DNA of 64,000 nucleotides. Origin: Chrysogorgia sp. JL179-B06. Its lineage: Eukaryota; Cnidaria; Anthozoa; Scleralcyonacea; Chrysogorgiidae. The notes below the pieces were generated by a model. That model did not search any database. It was not told where the DNA came from and worked only from the letters and a program-made list of their open reading frames with translations. Positions 41,547 through 53,979 of the stretch are shown here, piece after piece. Each line of letters begins with the position of its first letter. Positions within the stretch are counted from its first letter, which is position 1. The stretch lies in assembly GCA_035772405.1 (NCBI GenBank), contig JAYKKM010000437.1, positions 9,340,001 through 9,404,000 on the forward strand, given 5' to 3'. The translations under genes and the position numbers were made by a program.

Positions 41547-43340
41547 TCATAGCTTGTTTGCCTTACTTGTGATTTTGGAATTTTTGTCTATATATTCGTT
41601 CCACTTAAGATCATTTTGACACCATACTCCTAAAAGCTCGAAGCTCTTTACCATTTCAATTGCTACGACTCCAATATGAATGCGAGATGGTTCAGAAATT
41701 GAGTCTGTGAAACATATCCACGTCGATGACGTTATGAGAGCTGTACATACCCTTTTCGCTAATTTCCTGAGTTCAATCATCAGATTCATAAAGATCATCC
41801 AATTCTGGCGAAACAAAGTGCTACGAAATGTTAAACTTGCGCACATGACAGTAAGTACTATATTCGGTCAGTTGAAAAATTGAAAAATTCCAACTCGTGA
41901 AGGTGGTGGAAAGAAGTCAAATCGATTGGCGGTCTGTCATATAAAAATTCTTGGCGTTGGCAACTACTTTCTAACAACATTGCGAGTTGCTGTGATATTT
42001 TCTCATTGGTCTTACATCGCCTTTTGTCCTTTATCGCCAAACGAAGACCCGCGGTTGAATTAAATGTATCAAATGAATACTTTGTTGATGCCCACCAGGT
42101 CTACATTGAACTTCGCAAGGTCAATAAAACTACGTAATCCTCTGGACTAGATAAGATACCTAATAAAATCCTAAAAACGTTTGCTTCTGAGCTGGCCCCA
42201 GTTATTGCGGACATTTATACAATTCATCTATGATACAAGATTACAAGGTGTTTTTACGCAGAGTTTAAAGAGATCTATCGTTAGTGCCCATTTCTAAGGT
42301 GCTACCTATATAGTTAACCTAGCAGATTTCAAGGTTATGGAAGGCTTTACTTTGGACAATTTTTTTTGTTAAATTTCTGATAAACTGCATGGACATTAAA
42401 CAATTTGCTTTACCAAAGAAATCTACAATCAACCCATGCCCTAGTATACTTTTACATTCAATTTTGGTTTTAGAGAGCGGTTCCTGTTCTGCAAGGTTCT
42501 TCTTTGCGGATTTTAAAAAGGCATTTGTTCTGATGGACCATAATTTAATTGTCAATGAGCTTACATCCTGTTATCATCCTGTGGATTAAAGCCTTCCTTT
42601 GTAATCGCGAACAATGCGCTAGGGTTGAAAATTCCTATTCTTCTTTGAAAATAACAAATGGCGACCTGGTACAGGGTACAAAATCGAGCCCAACAAAATC
42701 GAGCCCCTTTTTTACAGTTCTTGTGGACCTGTTGCTTAAAGATTGGACAGGTAGAACAAAATTTGTTAATGACACCACTGCCCTTGAGATAGTACCACGA
42801 TGCTAAGTCTACTGGCTGGCAATGGTGGTAAATGAAATTTCTGATTTGGCAAATAAACGGGGAATGAAATTAAATCCATGGAAATGGTGATAAACTTTCT
42901 TAAATATAAACTTACAAGCGAGATGTGTGGATATGAAATGATCTGACATGGAATGTTCTTATTGACAAATTTTGAAGAAAACCAATTCGCGCGTCTCTAC
43001 GCTTTGCGTTTATTAAATAAAGCTGGACTACATTCTTCAGATATCATCCAAATTTATTGTTCATTTATAAGATCCCGAATTGAATATGCGTCTCCAAATC
43101 GCAATCTGTCCTACGAGGAAGCATTAGAAAAGGCTAATTTTCTAATTTTAACCGGTGGTGATGAACTAATTAGCTGCGCAATAGCGCGTCATCTATATAG
43201 TATCGGCCAAAGTTGGGTTTGTGTCGTCAGTCGTGTAAATGGGCCAATTAAGTGTTCAAATGCGGAAGTTATATCGATAAGACTGGGCATCGTGGGACTG
43301 TTATTTTACGTTATATATATGAACTTGGAGTAGTTATAAA
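41547..43340. pseudogene. LINE fragments in opposite orientations
   Basis: Minus 41547-41846 ends with SFELLGVWCQNDLKWNEYID, matching the post-RT FKLLG....NDLKW segment. Plus 42360-42810 has FFADFKKAFVLMDHNLIVNE (motif A, usually DF.KAFD..DH), CNREQCARVENSYSS, and FVNDTTALEIVPR (motif C, where the expected VDDTT reads VNDTT). Plus 42953-43200 has LRLLNKAGLHSSDIIQIYCS and SRIEYASP. All belong to one LINE type, but the first piece is inverted relative to the rest. Heavily decayed. Confidence 0.6.
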
Positions 43341-43446
43341 TAAACGAGTGATTGTCCGTAAAATATTTCTCCAGCGTTTTTTCGGATTGGTGTATCGAAA
43401 CTCGCGCGAGTCGTCGTTCGTAACATTGAGTGCCGACAGCTCTACC

Positions 43447-43694
43447 CAGTGGCGGATCCAGGGAGGTTCCGAGGGTTCCATGGAACCCCCCTTTCTGAAG
43501 CCGAGCATGTTCTTTACGCTCATTACAGAACTTTAGATTTTGCTCAAAAATGCCCTCGAAATGCAGGAAATGCTTTTTAGAGACCCAAAATTCAAAATTT
43601 TCCGGGGTTTCATGCCCCAGGACCCCCTAGAAATGTGTCGTCTCTTAGGACTGAACTTGCAACCCCACTTTTCAAAATCCTGAATCCGCCACTG
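43447..43694. mobile_element. hAT-like MITE
   Basis: Begins CAGTGGCGGATCCAGGG and ends CTGAATCCGCCACTG, a TIR typical of hAT non-autonomous elements. 248 bp. A clean 8-bp duplication was not found. Confidence 0.75.
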
Positions 43695-44116
43695 ATACCA
43701 GTTTCATTATGGTGTAATGACTAATGAACTAGAGAAGCTCAGTTCGATTGCCAAATCCCAGCCACACTTTGTTCACGGGTACACGCGCAAATAATTAACT
43801 TATTACATCTAATAACCATCCCAGATGTAGCCAATTACTTACTACATCCAGTCGAAGGAATTATTGCCACAAAATTTCTACTTACGATTCTCGGCCAGGA
43901 AATCTAAAGATTGAGAAATTGAAACATTTGCCCTACCACCTTCAAGAGATGCATGTAGATTTCGAATTTAATTCTTCTAGAATGCTAAGTGATCAGCTGG
44001 CTGAGTTAATCGCCTCTCAATCTAACGTTTTACTACTACCAGATGAAGAAGTTTCGAGAAACACAAGATCATCATTGAAGATTTCACGCGCATCAAGATT
44101 AAAGTACCTATTTTTT
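43695..44116. other. Unassigned DNA
   Basis: No gene or repeat recognised; a 72-codon frame at 43919 has no known motif. Confidence 0.35.
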
Positions 44117-44562
44117 GGGGATTTTACATATTCGTAATCTTTGGGTTCTACCAAGAAGAAATGTAATATATCTTCTTGTCGTTCGAATATTTCATCTTCA
44201 TGCCTTTTCCCCTGATAAAGTTGATTTACTATTCATAGGAATAAAGGACGTCAAAGCAGGAACACGCGAAGTCATTGCACACTAATTCAACAGTGAAATA
44301 CAAAGAAAGTTTGGCTCTGAACTTTAGACACACCTGTTTTAATAGACAAAATTCGCTCAATTCTCAAACTTTCATTGCATTTCAATGCTGAATGAATGTG
44401 CAATGTTTTTGAGTGTCCTTTATTTGACGTCATTTCCTGTGAATAGTAAATTTTAGCCGGAAAAGAGGGCGCCGGCATGAAGATGAAATTTTCGAACGAC
44501 AAGATATATTACATTTCTTCTTGGTAGAACCCAAAGGTTATGAATATGTAAAATCCCCAAAG
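44117..44562. repeat. Fold-back repeat, about 100-bp arms
   Basis: GGGTTCTACCAAGAAGAAAT followed by GTAATATATCTTCTTGTCG in the left arm (about 44117-44215) is the inverse of the right arm (about 44455-44562). The loop is about 240 bp. Confidence 0.8.
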
Positions 44563-45475
44563 TCGGGATAGGCACTTTAAAGAACACATCCGACATGCTT
44601 GACGAACGCCTATCACAACAACAACTTATTGCTTCTTTTGGTAAGGGAAAGTCGGCTGACGTTTCATATAAGATCAGTATCCCGAATTTAAAACATAGTC
44701 TTAACACCAAACGTTACAATTATCCAACCATAACCCTAAACTTAATACTAACCCAACCCTAACTCTTACATTAATACTGCTTTTTTATTTTAAAAATAAC
44801 AGCTGATTTTAATTTCGAATTTTACTACCGATAGTCTATGTGAGGTCATTTTGGGATTTATACGAAACTTCACCCGGAAACTCAGAATGATAAATGGGAA
44901 ATGACGTCACATATACTAGTGATGTAGGAAATGAGGTGTAGAGGTTTACAAAAGCTAGAGAAAGGGTTTAGGGGTCAATCTGGGAACGAGATTGTTTAGG
45001 GGTTGTTTAACACTTCAGGCTATTCAGGCTACACCCGTTGTGAAATCTCGTGTAGATGAAGCTATATATAGTCGTATTAATACAATTGGGAAAAATGTTA
45101 AATTTAGCAACGCTTGTCCTGATTTTTTTGGGGAACCCGCATTTAAAATTTGAGGGTTCAAGCCCCCAGCACCCAACCCCCCTTCCTACGCCTCTGTCAG
45201 CGTACGACTCAGTGAATGAGTTATCTGCAGAAATATTTTTTTAAAGATTCAGTAATGCCCGAGTTATAAAATACATTCTCAAACTCATGAATAATTCATC
45301 AATTATCATAGCCAATCCATGAACGTATACCGACCGCATCACATGCATGAGTTTTGATACCCAATGAAAACCTGTAGGAAACTTCCTAGTGAACTGGATC
45401 ACATTTCTTAATCTACATATTAAAATAAAATCGCTATGGGAGCAAATCGCTAAAGGAATAATCGTTTGAGAAGCT
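44563..45475. other. Unassigned AT-rich DNA
   Basis: Nothing recognised. AACCCTAA-like words at 44738-44762 are isolated and not a telomeric array. Confidence 0.4.
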
Positions 45476-45612
45476 AGATCAAACACTCGTTTGTCGTGTT
45501 TCATCAGGGGACTCCAAACACTCGAAAACAATAAAAACCTCGGGCTACGCCCTCGGTTTTCATTTGTTTTCTCGTGTTTGGAACCCCTGATGAAACACTC
45601 AAACTCGTGTTT
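45476..45612. mobile_element. Hairpin MITE
   Basis: GATCAAACACTCGTTTG... and CATCAGGGGACTCCAAACAC pair with GTGTTTGGAACCCCTGATG... and CAAACTCGTGTTTGATC. Centre CCTCGGGCTACGCCCTCGG. Confidence 0.82.
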
Positions 45613-46106
45613 GATCTATTACTTCTCAAACTCATTAATAATTCATGAGCAAATTATTCAATCAGATCTTCTAAATTGAACCACGTGATGACACTAGAAA
45701 TGCCAGTAAAGTACTGGGCAGAGGACTAGAAATATTTTTTCCAGTCCAAGGACAAGAAATAATATTTCCAGTCCGGTGCTGCGAATATGACGTCAAGAAC
45801 TAATCGAGCATGAAAAACAAGTGAATTTCAATGCATTTTAACACGCCTGTTTTGATTTTGAGAAGTCATTCGTTCGCCTCGGACTGGAACAAATCCTCGT
45901 ACTTGAAAACCCGGTCTAGTCCTCTTTCTCGGCCTTTAAATATTACTTAATTAGGAGTGACAATGTTCAACTTGTCATAGTTTCTCTCCATGTTTGAGAA
46001 AAATTGAGTCGACGTCTTTTTAGGTAAGGAATCAGATACGGTGAACTGAAAACTACAAAGCAAAGCCATACGATATATCGCTGTATCAAAACCATACGAG
46101 TAACTT

Positions 46107-46785
46107 ACTCCAGTTTTTTATGATTGTATTTGTAAAAACAGTTAAAAAATGAAGAATGGCTTTTATAACTCTTTCATTTGTCGTCCCGTTCTTGAGTTAT
46201 TATGTTTTATGTAATTTGAGCTATGACGTCATAAGGAGGACATCGATATCTTTGGATTGATTTGACAAAATTAACTCAAGCTTTGTAGACTTACTCACTC
46301 AACAAAGCTAAACATTAATATAGTTTCGATATGGTTGCCATAGCAACAGATTAGTTACAGTCTTATTTTATTTAAACATGAATTTTTCCGTTTTTGTTCA
46401 TTGCAGTTAAATGTTTTTTGTTTTAAACTTTCCTGTTGCATTTAGAATTGCACAGAAACGATGCCAACTTGTTGAAAGCCCAAAGTTGCTTTACATATTG
46501 TTGAAAAGAAAGAACAATTTTGAATGAAGAGGAAGATCTGTAAACTAATATGTTTCCATGGAAACCATAGTCAAACCATACTAATGTTTGGTTGACTGAG
46601 TAAGTCTACAAAGTTTAAACCAATTTAGTTAAATCAATCCAAAGATATGCATGGTTTTCAGTTTTGTTACAATACCATGTCCTCCTTATGACGTCATAGC
46701 CCAAATTACATAAAACGTAATAATTCAAGAACAGGACGACAAATGAAATGTTCTTGCAAAAACCATCATAAAAAACTCTGGTAAA
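46107..46785. mobile_element. Fold-back element with about 240-bp arms
   Basis: Left arm CCAGTTTTTTATGATTG, TTTGTCGTCCCGTTCTTGA, TATGACGTCATAAGGAGGAC, AGACTTACTCACTCAACAAA is matched in inverse order by TTTGGTTGACTGAGTAAGTC, GTCCTCCTTATGACGTCATA, CAAGAACAGGACGACAAA, ATCATAAAAAACTCTGG. No coding frame. Confidence 0.8.
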
Positions 46786-47217
46786 TTTTTAGTTGCATAA
46801 GCACATTGTAAACCATGACTTCCCAAAGAAACTTGTGTAAACTCTCTATACCTACAGATATTGGTGAAGAAAGATTTATAAGTCACCGCCAAAAACTGAT
46901 TGAAGATAAATTGCTAAACTTAACAGTTTAAAGTAGCAAAAAAAAATAGCTCAAAAGTAACTTGAGTAAGCTCTAAGTAACGCTCTAAAGTAACTTGCTC
47001 TAAAGTAACTTGAAGTAGCATAACAAATTTCTGCCTTTGTATTGGGAAATTGTAATGGTTGTCGCATTGACCACCCTTCTCAAAGACAGCACAATTGCCA
47101 TTTGCCTTATGATGGAGGGCGACGAGGGAGTCGATGACTCAATGTAATAAAAATGTAAAAAAACATAGACACACATGACAATCTGAAAAGAGATAAATAG
47201 AGACCATAGTAAGTATA
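46786..47217. other. Unassigned DNA
   Basis: Contains a short direct repeat (CTCTAAAGTAACTTG, about 46985-47012). No gene. Confidence 0.4.
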
Positions 47218-47248
<31 letters not shown>

Positions 47249-47250
47249 GG
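47218..47250. repeat. (TTG)n microsatellite
   Basis: Eleven TTG/GTT units. Confidence 0.95.
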
Positions 47251-47278
47251 ATTGATTGATTGACGATTTCTTCGAATG

Positions 47279-48030
47279 TCAGTTTTGGATGTTGCGGTGA
47301 GCACGCACATGCGCCACAAGTCCAGCACGTCCTTTGCAATGTCTTGAACACACGACGCAGATGAATCGAGTAAGATTTGCTTGGGTAGAAATTTTCCTTC
47401 GTATACGGGCTTGACGTCTTTCCTCTATTCTCTCATTTCCCCAGCGTTCTGTCTTAAAAAAAGCCAAGTTCGCCATCTTTCGCAGTTTTGAGCCAGATCT
47501 TCCCAATCGTCTTCGATGCCACACGACTTTAAGGCAGTGTGGAGTGTATCTTTGTATCTCAGATGTGGGCGACCAATTCCTCGTTTACCAGAAGCTAGTT
47601 CGCTATAAAGTATTGCTTTCGGTATTCGTTCGTCATTCATTCTGCGTCGAAGAATAACCGCCATTTCGAGTTTAGCGCGACCACACACCTCATCATTGGT
47701 AATAAAATCTTGCCATTTGACTGTAAGACATGCATCTTTGGTGGAACTGATTCAGTTGTTTTACGTGTCTGGTATATATTGTCCACGTCTCGCAGCCATA
47801 GAGCAATATGCTGAGGACAACCGCTCTACAGTGCAATGTTTTTGGATCATCACTTCGGTCTTAGAGAAGCTAATAGTCAGGCCAAAGTTTGAGACGGCCA
47901 AAGCAAAAGATTCCATAAGACGTTGTAAGGCCTCCTCTGTGTGTGCGAATAAGCCGCAATCATCAGCAAACAGTAGATCACGAATGAGCATGTAGCTAAC
48001 TTTAGTTTTTGCTTTAAGGCGAGATAGATT
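47279..48030 (-). pseudogene. LINE, 3' part (interrupted by the Ty3 element)
   Basis: Continues from 53416-53893 across the Ty3 insertion. LSRLKAKTKVSYMLIRDLLF and FADDCGLFAHTEEALQRLM (RT motif C, FADD), then RRRMNDERIPKAILYSELAS and GRPHLRYKDTLHTALKSCG (47425-47688), ending in a C2H2-like finger, CVVCSRHCKGRAGLVAHVRA. Two frame changes. Family: a widespread animal LINE whose protein ends with a zinc finger. Confidence 0.75.
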
Positions 48031-48198
48031 TGTAATGAACTGGAAATGACGCACTGTTGTCATATAAGCGATCGAGAGCGTGGGAGTTTTGGCGAAGAGA
48101 ACGAAGATGGCACGAGATATAGAGACGCTGTGTACTAGCTAGAAGCCTAGAAGTGATTTATAAATAAAAGTATTTGACTAAAACGACGTGCGATTACA
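48031..48198 (+). repeat. Ty3 left LTR
   Basis: 168 bp, short for Ty3. Contains GAAGCCTAGAAGTGATTTAT and AATAAAAGT (polyadenylation signal at 48166-48171). Differs from the right LTR at a handful of sites and small indels. Confidence 0.85.
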
Positions 48199-48297
48199 TT
48201 GGTGGCAGCGGACTGGGATAAGATCATATAAAGTACGTCGTTTGAGGAATGCTAGTGGAGAAAACACAACGGCTCGTGAAAATATAAATACGTAAAC

Positions 48298-48891
48298 ATG
48301 TCTCAGAGCGAAGGTGAAACCTCTAAAGGAGCTGTTGGCGACGAGTCAGCGAATAATCTTGTCGAAGCGATCACTCTGGCATTGCAGAAAGTTGGCCAGC
48401 AAAAGAAAACAGGCACAATGGAAAGGTCGACGCATTCAATGTATCGAAATATTAAACTGCCACGACCGTATTACAACGAGTCAAAACTTCAAAACGTGGT
48501 TCTCTCAGTTTTGGAATATGCCAATCTTGTCAAGATACCAGATGATCAACGAAGAGCGTACGTGATTAAACTTCTTGACGAAAAAGCATATAAAGCTGTA
48601 GAACTGTTACAAATATCAAGATTCGAATCAGCTCGCACAACTGGAGATTATAAATTACAACTACGATCACGCCACCAGAAATCAGGCGAAGATTTTGAAA
48701 GTTTTGCCGACGCTTTACTGGAATTAGCTGAAAATGCGTATCCGGAAGCTGTATTCGATTTCAAAGTGGAGCTTGCCCGCGATAGTTTTCTGCAAGGAGT
48801 CTCCGTTAGCGACGAAACAAGAGAGAAAATATTTATTAGCCAACCAAAAACGCTTTCAGAGGCTGTCCGTTTGCATGGCACGACAAATTGA
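48298..48891 (+). CDS. Ty3 gag (capsid region)
   Basis: 197 residues from MSQSEGETSKG. RNIKLPRPYYNESKLQNVV and the following helical stretch resemble the capsid domain of Ty3-type gag. Ends at a stop at 48889; the nucleocapsid knuckle (CYSCHKEGHFCPKLP) appears downstream in another frame (48955-49452), missing its last canonical Cys (the Cys is displaced). So gag is probably truncated by a frameshift near 48880. Confidence 0.72.
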   Translation: MSQSEGETSKGAVGDESANNLVEAITLALQKVGQQKKTGTMERSTHSMYRNIKLPRPYYNESKLQNVVLSVLEYANLVKIPDDQRRAYVIKLLDEKAYKAVELLQISRFESARTTGDYKLQLRSRHQKSGEDFESFADALLELAENAYPEAVFDFKVELARDSFLQGVSVSDETREKIFISQPKTLSEAVRLHGTTN

Positions 48892-48954
48892 GAGTGCAAC
48901 GAAAGCTTTGCAAAACTGTAAAATAACCCCAACGCAACCGAAAGCGAAAGCTCA

Positions 48955-51900
48955 ATGTTAATTGTGAGTGGTCCAAATGAGGATAAAGTCTCGAAAGAGT
49001 TACGAGAAATGAAAGAACTGGTTGTTCAAATGAATGAGAGAATTCAACATCTGGAAGGTCAAACCAGAGTTCGCTCTGCAGGAAGTAACCAACGCAACCG
49101 AGTCTGTTATTCCTGCCATAAAGAAGGCCATTTTTGCCCGAAACTGCCCCAACCAGAAGAGTCAGGGAAACGAGCGTCGAGGACTGCCATGGAGCAACCA
49201 GTCCTCGAAGTAACTCAGAATTCGGCTCCACCTCAACGTATTGTTGCAACGCTTAGTGAATCTGGTATTTATGTTACTGGAATTGTGAATCACCGACAAA
49301 TGTCTATTATGTTGGATACCGGTTCAACTGTCAGTGTTGTAAGCGAAAAGATGTGGAAGAAAAGTGGAACGAATGGAGTTAACCTTCAACCAGTGCAATT
49401 GAAATTCTTGGGGAAACAGCCATACGTCTTCGGATTGGGAATACGGATGTAACTTTTCCTATGATAGTGGCTCGGAACATTAGCCATGACTGTCTTTTGG
49501 GAACTGATTTCTTCCGTGAGTACCGTTGCCGTATAATATATGACACAAGAACTTTGTTGATCCATGCAAGCGAAGTCCCAATTCATTATGAGAAGCAGGC
49601 CTCTTCAGTGTATAGGGTTATTCTTCGCTCAGCTACTATAATTACAGCTGGCACTGAGGTACTTCGAGAAGGAAATTTGGCATCTGGTATAATGAGCAGA
49701 ATTATGGATCTCCGGGCGTGATAGAAGAAGCCAAAGATATCAGGAAGAGGAGAGACATTTGTGTTGCTCGCACAATGGTTGTACCCAGAAATGGAACAGC
49801 ATTGATCCGTTTGGCCAATTTTACTGACCAAGACATCCATTTGAAAGACAATGAATTTGTCGAACAGTTCCATCCAATAGACCATACAAGTGTCATGGTA
49901 AATTTGGTCGATTCTGAAGAGTTAAAGGACAATAATCCTAAGACAACAAGAAAGAAAGAAAGAAAGTCTCCTCAACGAAATGGATCATCAGAAGAAAAGG
50001 AATGGCACAAATAATTGAAGATCGAGAGAAGTGAACTTGCTCAAGATCAGGAGTTAAAATCCTTTGAGACAATCCAAGGATATGAAGATATGTTTGCTAT
50101 AGAGATGAATCTGATCTTGGGTTGAGTCATTTAATTCAACATAAAATCAACACTGGTGATCACCGACCAATCAAACAACCACCAAGGAGACTTTCACCTC
50201 ATCAAAGACCAGTGGTAGAAAAGCAGCTTCATTCACTTCTTTCTCAAGGCCGAATTACACCATCAAACAGCCCATGGAGTAGTCCTCTTGTACTAGTCCT
50301 GGAAACGTGATGGAGATTAACGGATGTGTATTGACTATCGGAAGTTAAATGCTGTCACCACCAGAGATGCCCAACCTTTACCCAGAGTGAATGACATACT
50401 GGAATCCCTGGATGGAGCTTGCTATTTTACTTCTGTCGATATGGCATCAGGGTATTGGCAGGTGAGTGTTGCAGAAAAAGATCGTGCAAAGACAGCATTT
50501 GTCACGCCCCAAAGACAATATGAGTGGTTGGTAATGCCATTTGGACTCACAGACGCCCCTGGAACTTTCCAACGCTTGATGAATATGGTTCTGCAGGGAC
50601 TGACATGGAAATATTGTCTTGTCTGCGACTCAGAGCTGCTGGTGTAAAGTTGAAACCGAAGTAATGCCATTTCCTGAAGAAGTGCGTAAATTTTCTCGGT
50701 CATGTTATTTCCAATGAGGGGATTGAGACTGATCCTGTGAAGGTAATGGCATTACACGATCGGCCAACGCCAAAGAATGAGAAAGAGCTCAGCAGTTTTC
50801 TTGGTCTTGCTGGGTACTATACCGAAAGTTCATCAAGGACTTTTCGCTGATTGCAGAGCCACTCTAACGTCTTCTAAAGAGAAACTGGCTATTCCAGTGG
50901 AGTACGGATCAAGAGAGTGCATTCCAAGCTCTAAAACAGTGCTTATGTAAACCCCCTGTTCTGACATATCCATCGTTTCGACCCGAAGCAGGACGTTTCG
51001 TACTGGATACTGATGCTAGTGCAGATTTAGGAATTGGAGCAACATGTTCTGTCTCAAGAGCAGCCTGATGGAACAGAACGTGTCATTGCCTATGGTAGTC
51101 GTTCACTACATACCTCAGAGAAGAACTACTGTGTTACCCTACTAGAAATGCTTGCCCTGGTGGAGCACATCGAGCACTTCAGATACTACCTCTTGGAGCG
51201 TAAATTCCTGATTCGGACTGATCACCAAGCGCTGAAGTGGCTGTTAACCTCCCGCGAGCCACAGGGACAGATATAGCTAGACGGCTAGAACGTCTTCAGG
51301 AATATGTGTTTGAAGTGGAACATCGACATGGAAAGAAGCATGGAAATGCAGATGCCATGTCCAGGAGGCCTCGACGTCAACGTCAACACGGAGACTGTCC
51401 CTCTTGCAATCCAAGGCACCAGCAAAGCCAATTGAGTCGGATCTTCGGTGTATCCGCGGTGGATAGTTCCAAAGAAAACACAGATACATCTTGTTCAGTT
51501 ATTGGATGGGAACCAGCAGATCTTGCCCGTGCCCAGAGTGATGATGCTGATATTGGACCGGTGTTGCAACAGTTATCCCAAGGAGAAGATAAACCTTCAC
51601 AAGCAGAGTTACAAGGGTCAAGTTCAACAACCAGGGCTATATGGGCTCAGTGTGAACTACTGCAGGTAATGAATGGAGTACTGTATGTTAATCATTTACC
51701 AGATTCACCAAAGTCCAAATGCCGAGTTGTACTTCCATCAAAACTTGTTAAACCTGCTCTAGAGATGTTGCATGATGGTCCGACGGGAAATCATTTAGGA
51801 GCTGACAAGACGTTAAGGAAGTTAAAAGAGCGTTTTGGGAGACCGGGACTCTCCACAGCTGTCCGTGAGTATTGTCGTAATTACGCCTCATGTGCAGCCT

Positions 51901-52922
51901 GCAAGACGTCAAAGCAATCTAAAGCACCCTTGAAACCCATGATTTCTGGTCACCCAATGTAACGAGTTCACATGGACATCGTGGGCCCACCGCCGAAAAG
52001 TAAGAAAGGGAATGTGTACATTTTAACAGTCCAATGTTCTTTTACTAAATGGATAGAAGCCTATCCATTGCGAAACCAGCGAGTAGTCACGTGTTCACGA
52101 GCCTTTGTCAAACATTGAGTTTGTCGCTATGGGTGTTCCTGACAGTATCCACTCTGATCAGGGCCGTAACTTTGATTCTGGCGTCTTCAAAGAGACGTGC
52201 AAACTACTCCAAATGAAGAAAACGCGAACGACTGCTTGCCACCCGCAGGGGAATTGGCAAGTGGAAAACTTCCATAATACTCTGAAAGCGTTACTGAAGA
52301 CAGGGCTAGAGGAAACTCACGACCGCTGGGATGAACATCTTGTCTGACTACTGTTTGATGGCGTACCGAAGCAGTGTTCATGCGTCAACTTCATGGCTAT
52401 TCCGTATAATCTGATGTATGGTCGAGAGATCAGAGTCCCTCTAGATGTGATGATGGGAGATGAAGAGAGCAATGAATCGCAGTACGGGGATTTCGTCGCT
52501 GACCTAGAAAACCACCTAACAGAAGCATACCGAGAGCTGCGGATGCAGTTGGGAGTTGCCCAACGAAGACAAAAGGGAAGGTATAACAAAGGAATCAAGG
52601 AGACGCAGTTTAAACCAGGCGATCGTGTCAGCTATTTAACCCATGGCTCCAAGCTGTGGTTGAAGCTTCCAAATTTCATCGCATATGGGCCGGCCCATAT
52701 ATCGTCAAGAAGCGAGTTACTGATGTTACATACAAGGTACAAAAGGAAGCTCACAGTCGAGCTCGTTCAAAAATTGTTCATTCCAACAATTTGAAACTCT
52801 TGAAAGCGTCTCCTCGACCAACTGCCGATGAGAATAACCACGACGCATGCAACGAGGGACCTTTAACGACGGAAGATTCCGAATATGCGCCACTGCTGGC
52901 CACCGTTCCAGCGACCACGTGA
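48955..52922 (+). pseudogene. Ty3 pol: protease, RT, RNase H, integrase, broken
   Basis: Domains in order: protease MLDTGSTVSVVSEKMW (49311 on); RT CIDYRKLNAVTTRDAQPLPR and YFTSVDMASGYWQV (motif A) and VMPFGLTDAPGTFQRLMN (50324-50647; the YVDD motif falls in a frame break just after); RNase H RFVLDTDASAD, VIAYGSRSLHTSEKNYCVT and IRTDHQALKWLL; integrase zinc region HDGPTGNHLGADKTLRKLKE ... CRNYASCAACKTSK; core IHSDQGRNFDSGVFKETCK and HPQGNWQVENFHNTLKALLK; C-terminal SH3-like GDRVSYLTHG. At least six stops or frame changes. Confidence 0.85.
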
Positions 52923-53248
52923 GGTCGGTGCGACCTCTGATACTCTACAAGAGGAGGGAGGAGAGGGGAACCATTGTCCCGACTTTGACACCGGTATTGA
53001 GGAAGAGTCCCCTTGACAACAAAGAGAATACTTAACCTTTGCAGAACGATGATGGATTCGATAACGATGGAAACAGTGAGGATGCAAAATCATCTACGGA
53101 AAGCCTGCGTGAACGACCCGTCCGAACTGGTTTGGAGATTATGTGACTAATTTGTTAAGAGCGGCAAAACAGACACTGGAGAAGCGCAAAAACACTTTCT
53201 AACATTTGTTCTAGTTCTATTTTTGTTTTGTAATAGTTTGCTTAGATA

Positions 53249-53415
53249 TGAAGGTATGAACGGGAAATGGCGCACTGTTGTCATATAAGCGAGAGCGTGG
53301 GAGTTTTGGCGAAGAGAACGAAGATAGCGCGAGATATAGAGACGCTGTTTACTAGCTAGAAGCCTAGAAGTGATTTATAAATAAAAGTATTTGACCAAAA
53401 CGACGTGCGATTACA
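53249..53415 (+). repeat. Ty3 right LTR
   Basis: 167 bp, TGAAGG...CGATTACA. Matches 48031-48198. Confidence 0.85.
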
Positions 53416-53950
53416 TATTGAATAAACTGCCATCTGTACGAAATTTGATCAATATGCCATCCGTGGAATTTGATTGCAGTGCCTCGCCAAGCATTGCTGC
53501 GAAGAAGAGTATAAAGAGGTTTGTTGCAATTACACAACCTTGTTTGATACCCGTTGTTATTTTGATTTTGTCAGACATTTTTCCATCTGCGCAAACCTGA
53601 CCCATCATTCCATCATGCATGAGCTGTCTGATTATTGTTACTAGTTATTCAGGACATCCGAGGCTTCGCATAACTTGCCAAAGTGTTTCCCTGTTTACCA
53701 TGTCAAACGCCTTGGTCATGTCGATAAAGACAGCATATAAATCAACATTTTGTTCTAAGCATTTCTCTTGAAGATGGTGTGCAGTGAAGATCATGTCGAG
53801 AGTGCTGCGGGCACCTCTAAAACCACATTGCGACTCTGATATCGTATCCAAAAAGTAAAGCACTATTCTTCGGTGAATAACCTTTGCGAGCACTTTCCCA
53901 CCAATGACAAGTAAAGAAATGCCCCGGTAGTTTCCACAATCAGAACGACT
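53416..53950 (-). pseudogene. LINE, 5' part (RT fingers and palm) split by the Ty3 element
   Basis: ISESQCGFRGARSTLDMIFT, LYAVFIDMTKAFDMVNRETL (motif A) at 53645-53893 and IKITTGIKQGCVIATNLFIL (motif B) at 53411-53620. The product continues at 48030-47279. A stop and frame change lie near 53640. Confidence 0.78.
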
Positions 53951-53979
53951 GTCCCTTATTTTTGGTTACAAAAGTAAGA

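Larger units (their letters stand above)
48031..53415 (+). mobile_element. Ty3-type LTR retrotransposon, both LTRs present, 5.4 kb
   Basis: Starts TGTAATGAAC and ends CGATTACA. Two similar LTRs (48031-48198 and 53249-53415). TTGGTGGCAGCGG follows the left LTR as a primer-binding region. Flanks GATT (48027-48030) and TATT (53416-53419) would be a 4-bp duplication with one mismatch; removing the element and one copy restores the LINE reading frame. Gag is open; pol is broken by several stops and shifts. Confidence 0.88.

Noticed and set aside
44738..44762. Telomere-like AACCCTAA words (also near 60034)
   Set aside because: Isolated words without a tandem array.
45476..45612. CTGATGA near 45592 and TCATCAG near 45502 as further hammerheads
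   Set aside because: No GAAA and no stem II follow; they are arms of a hairpin MITE.
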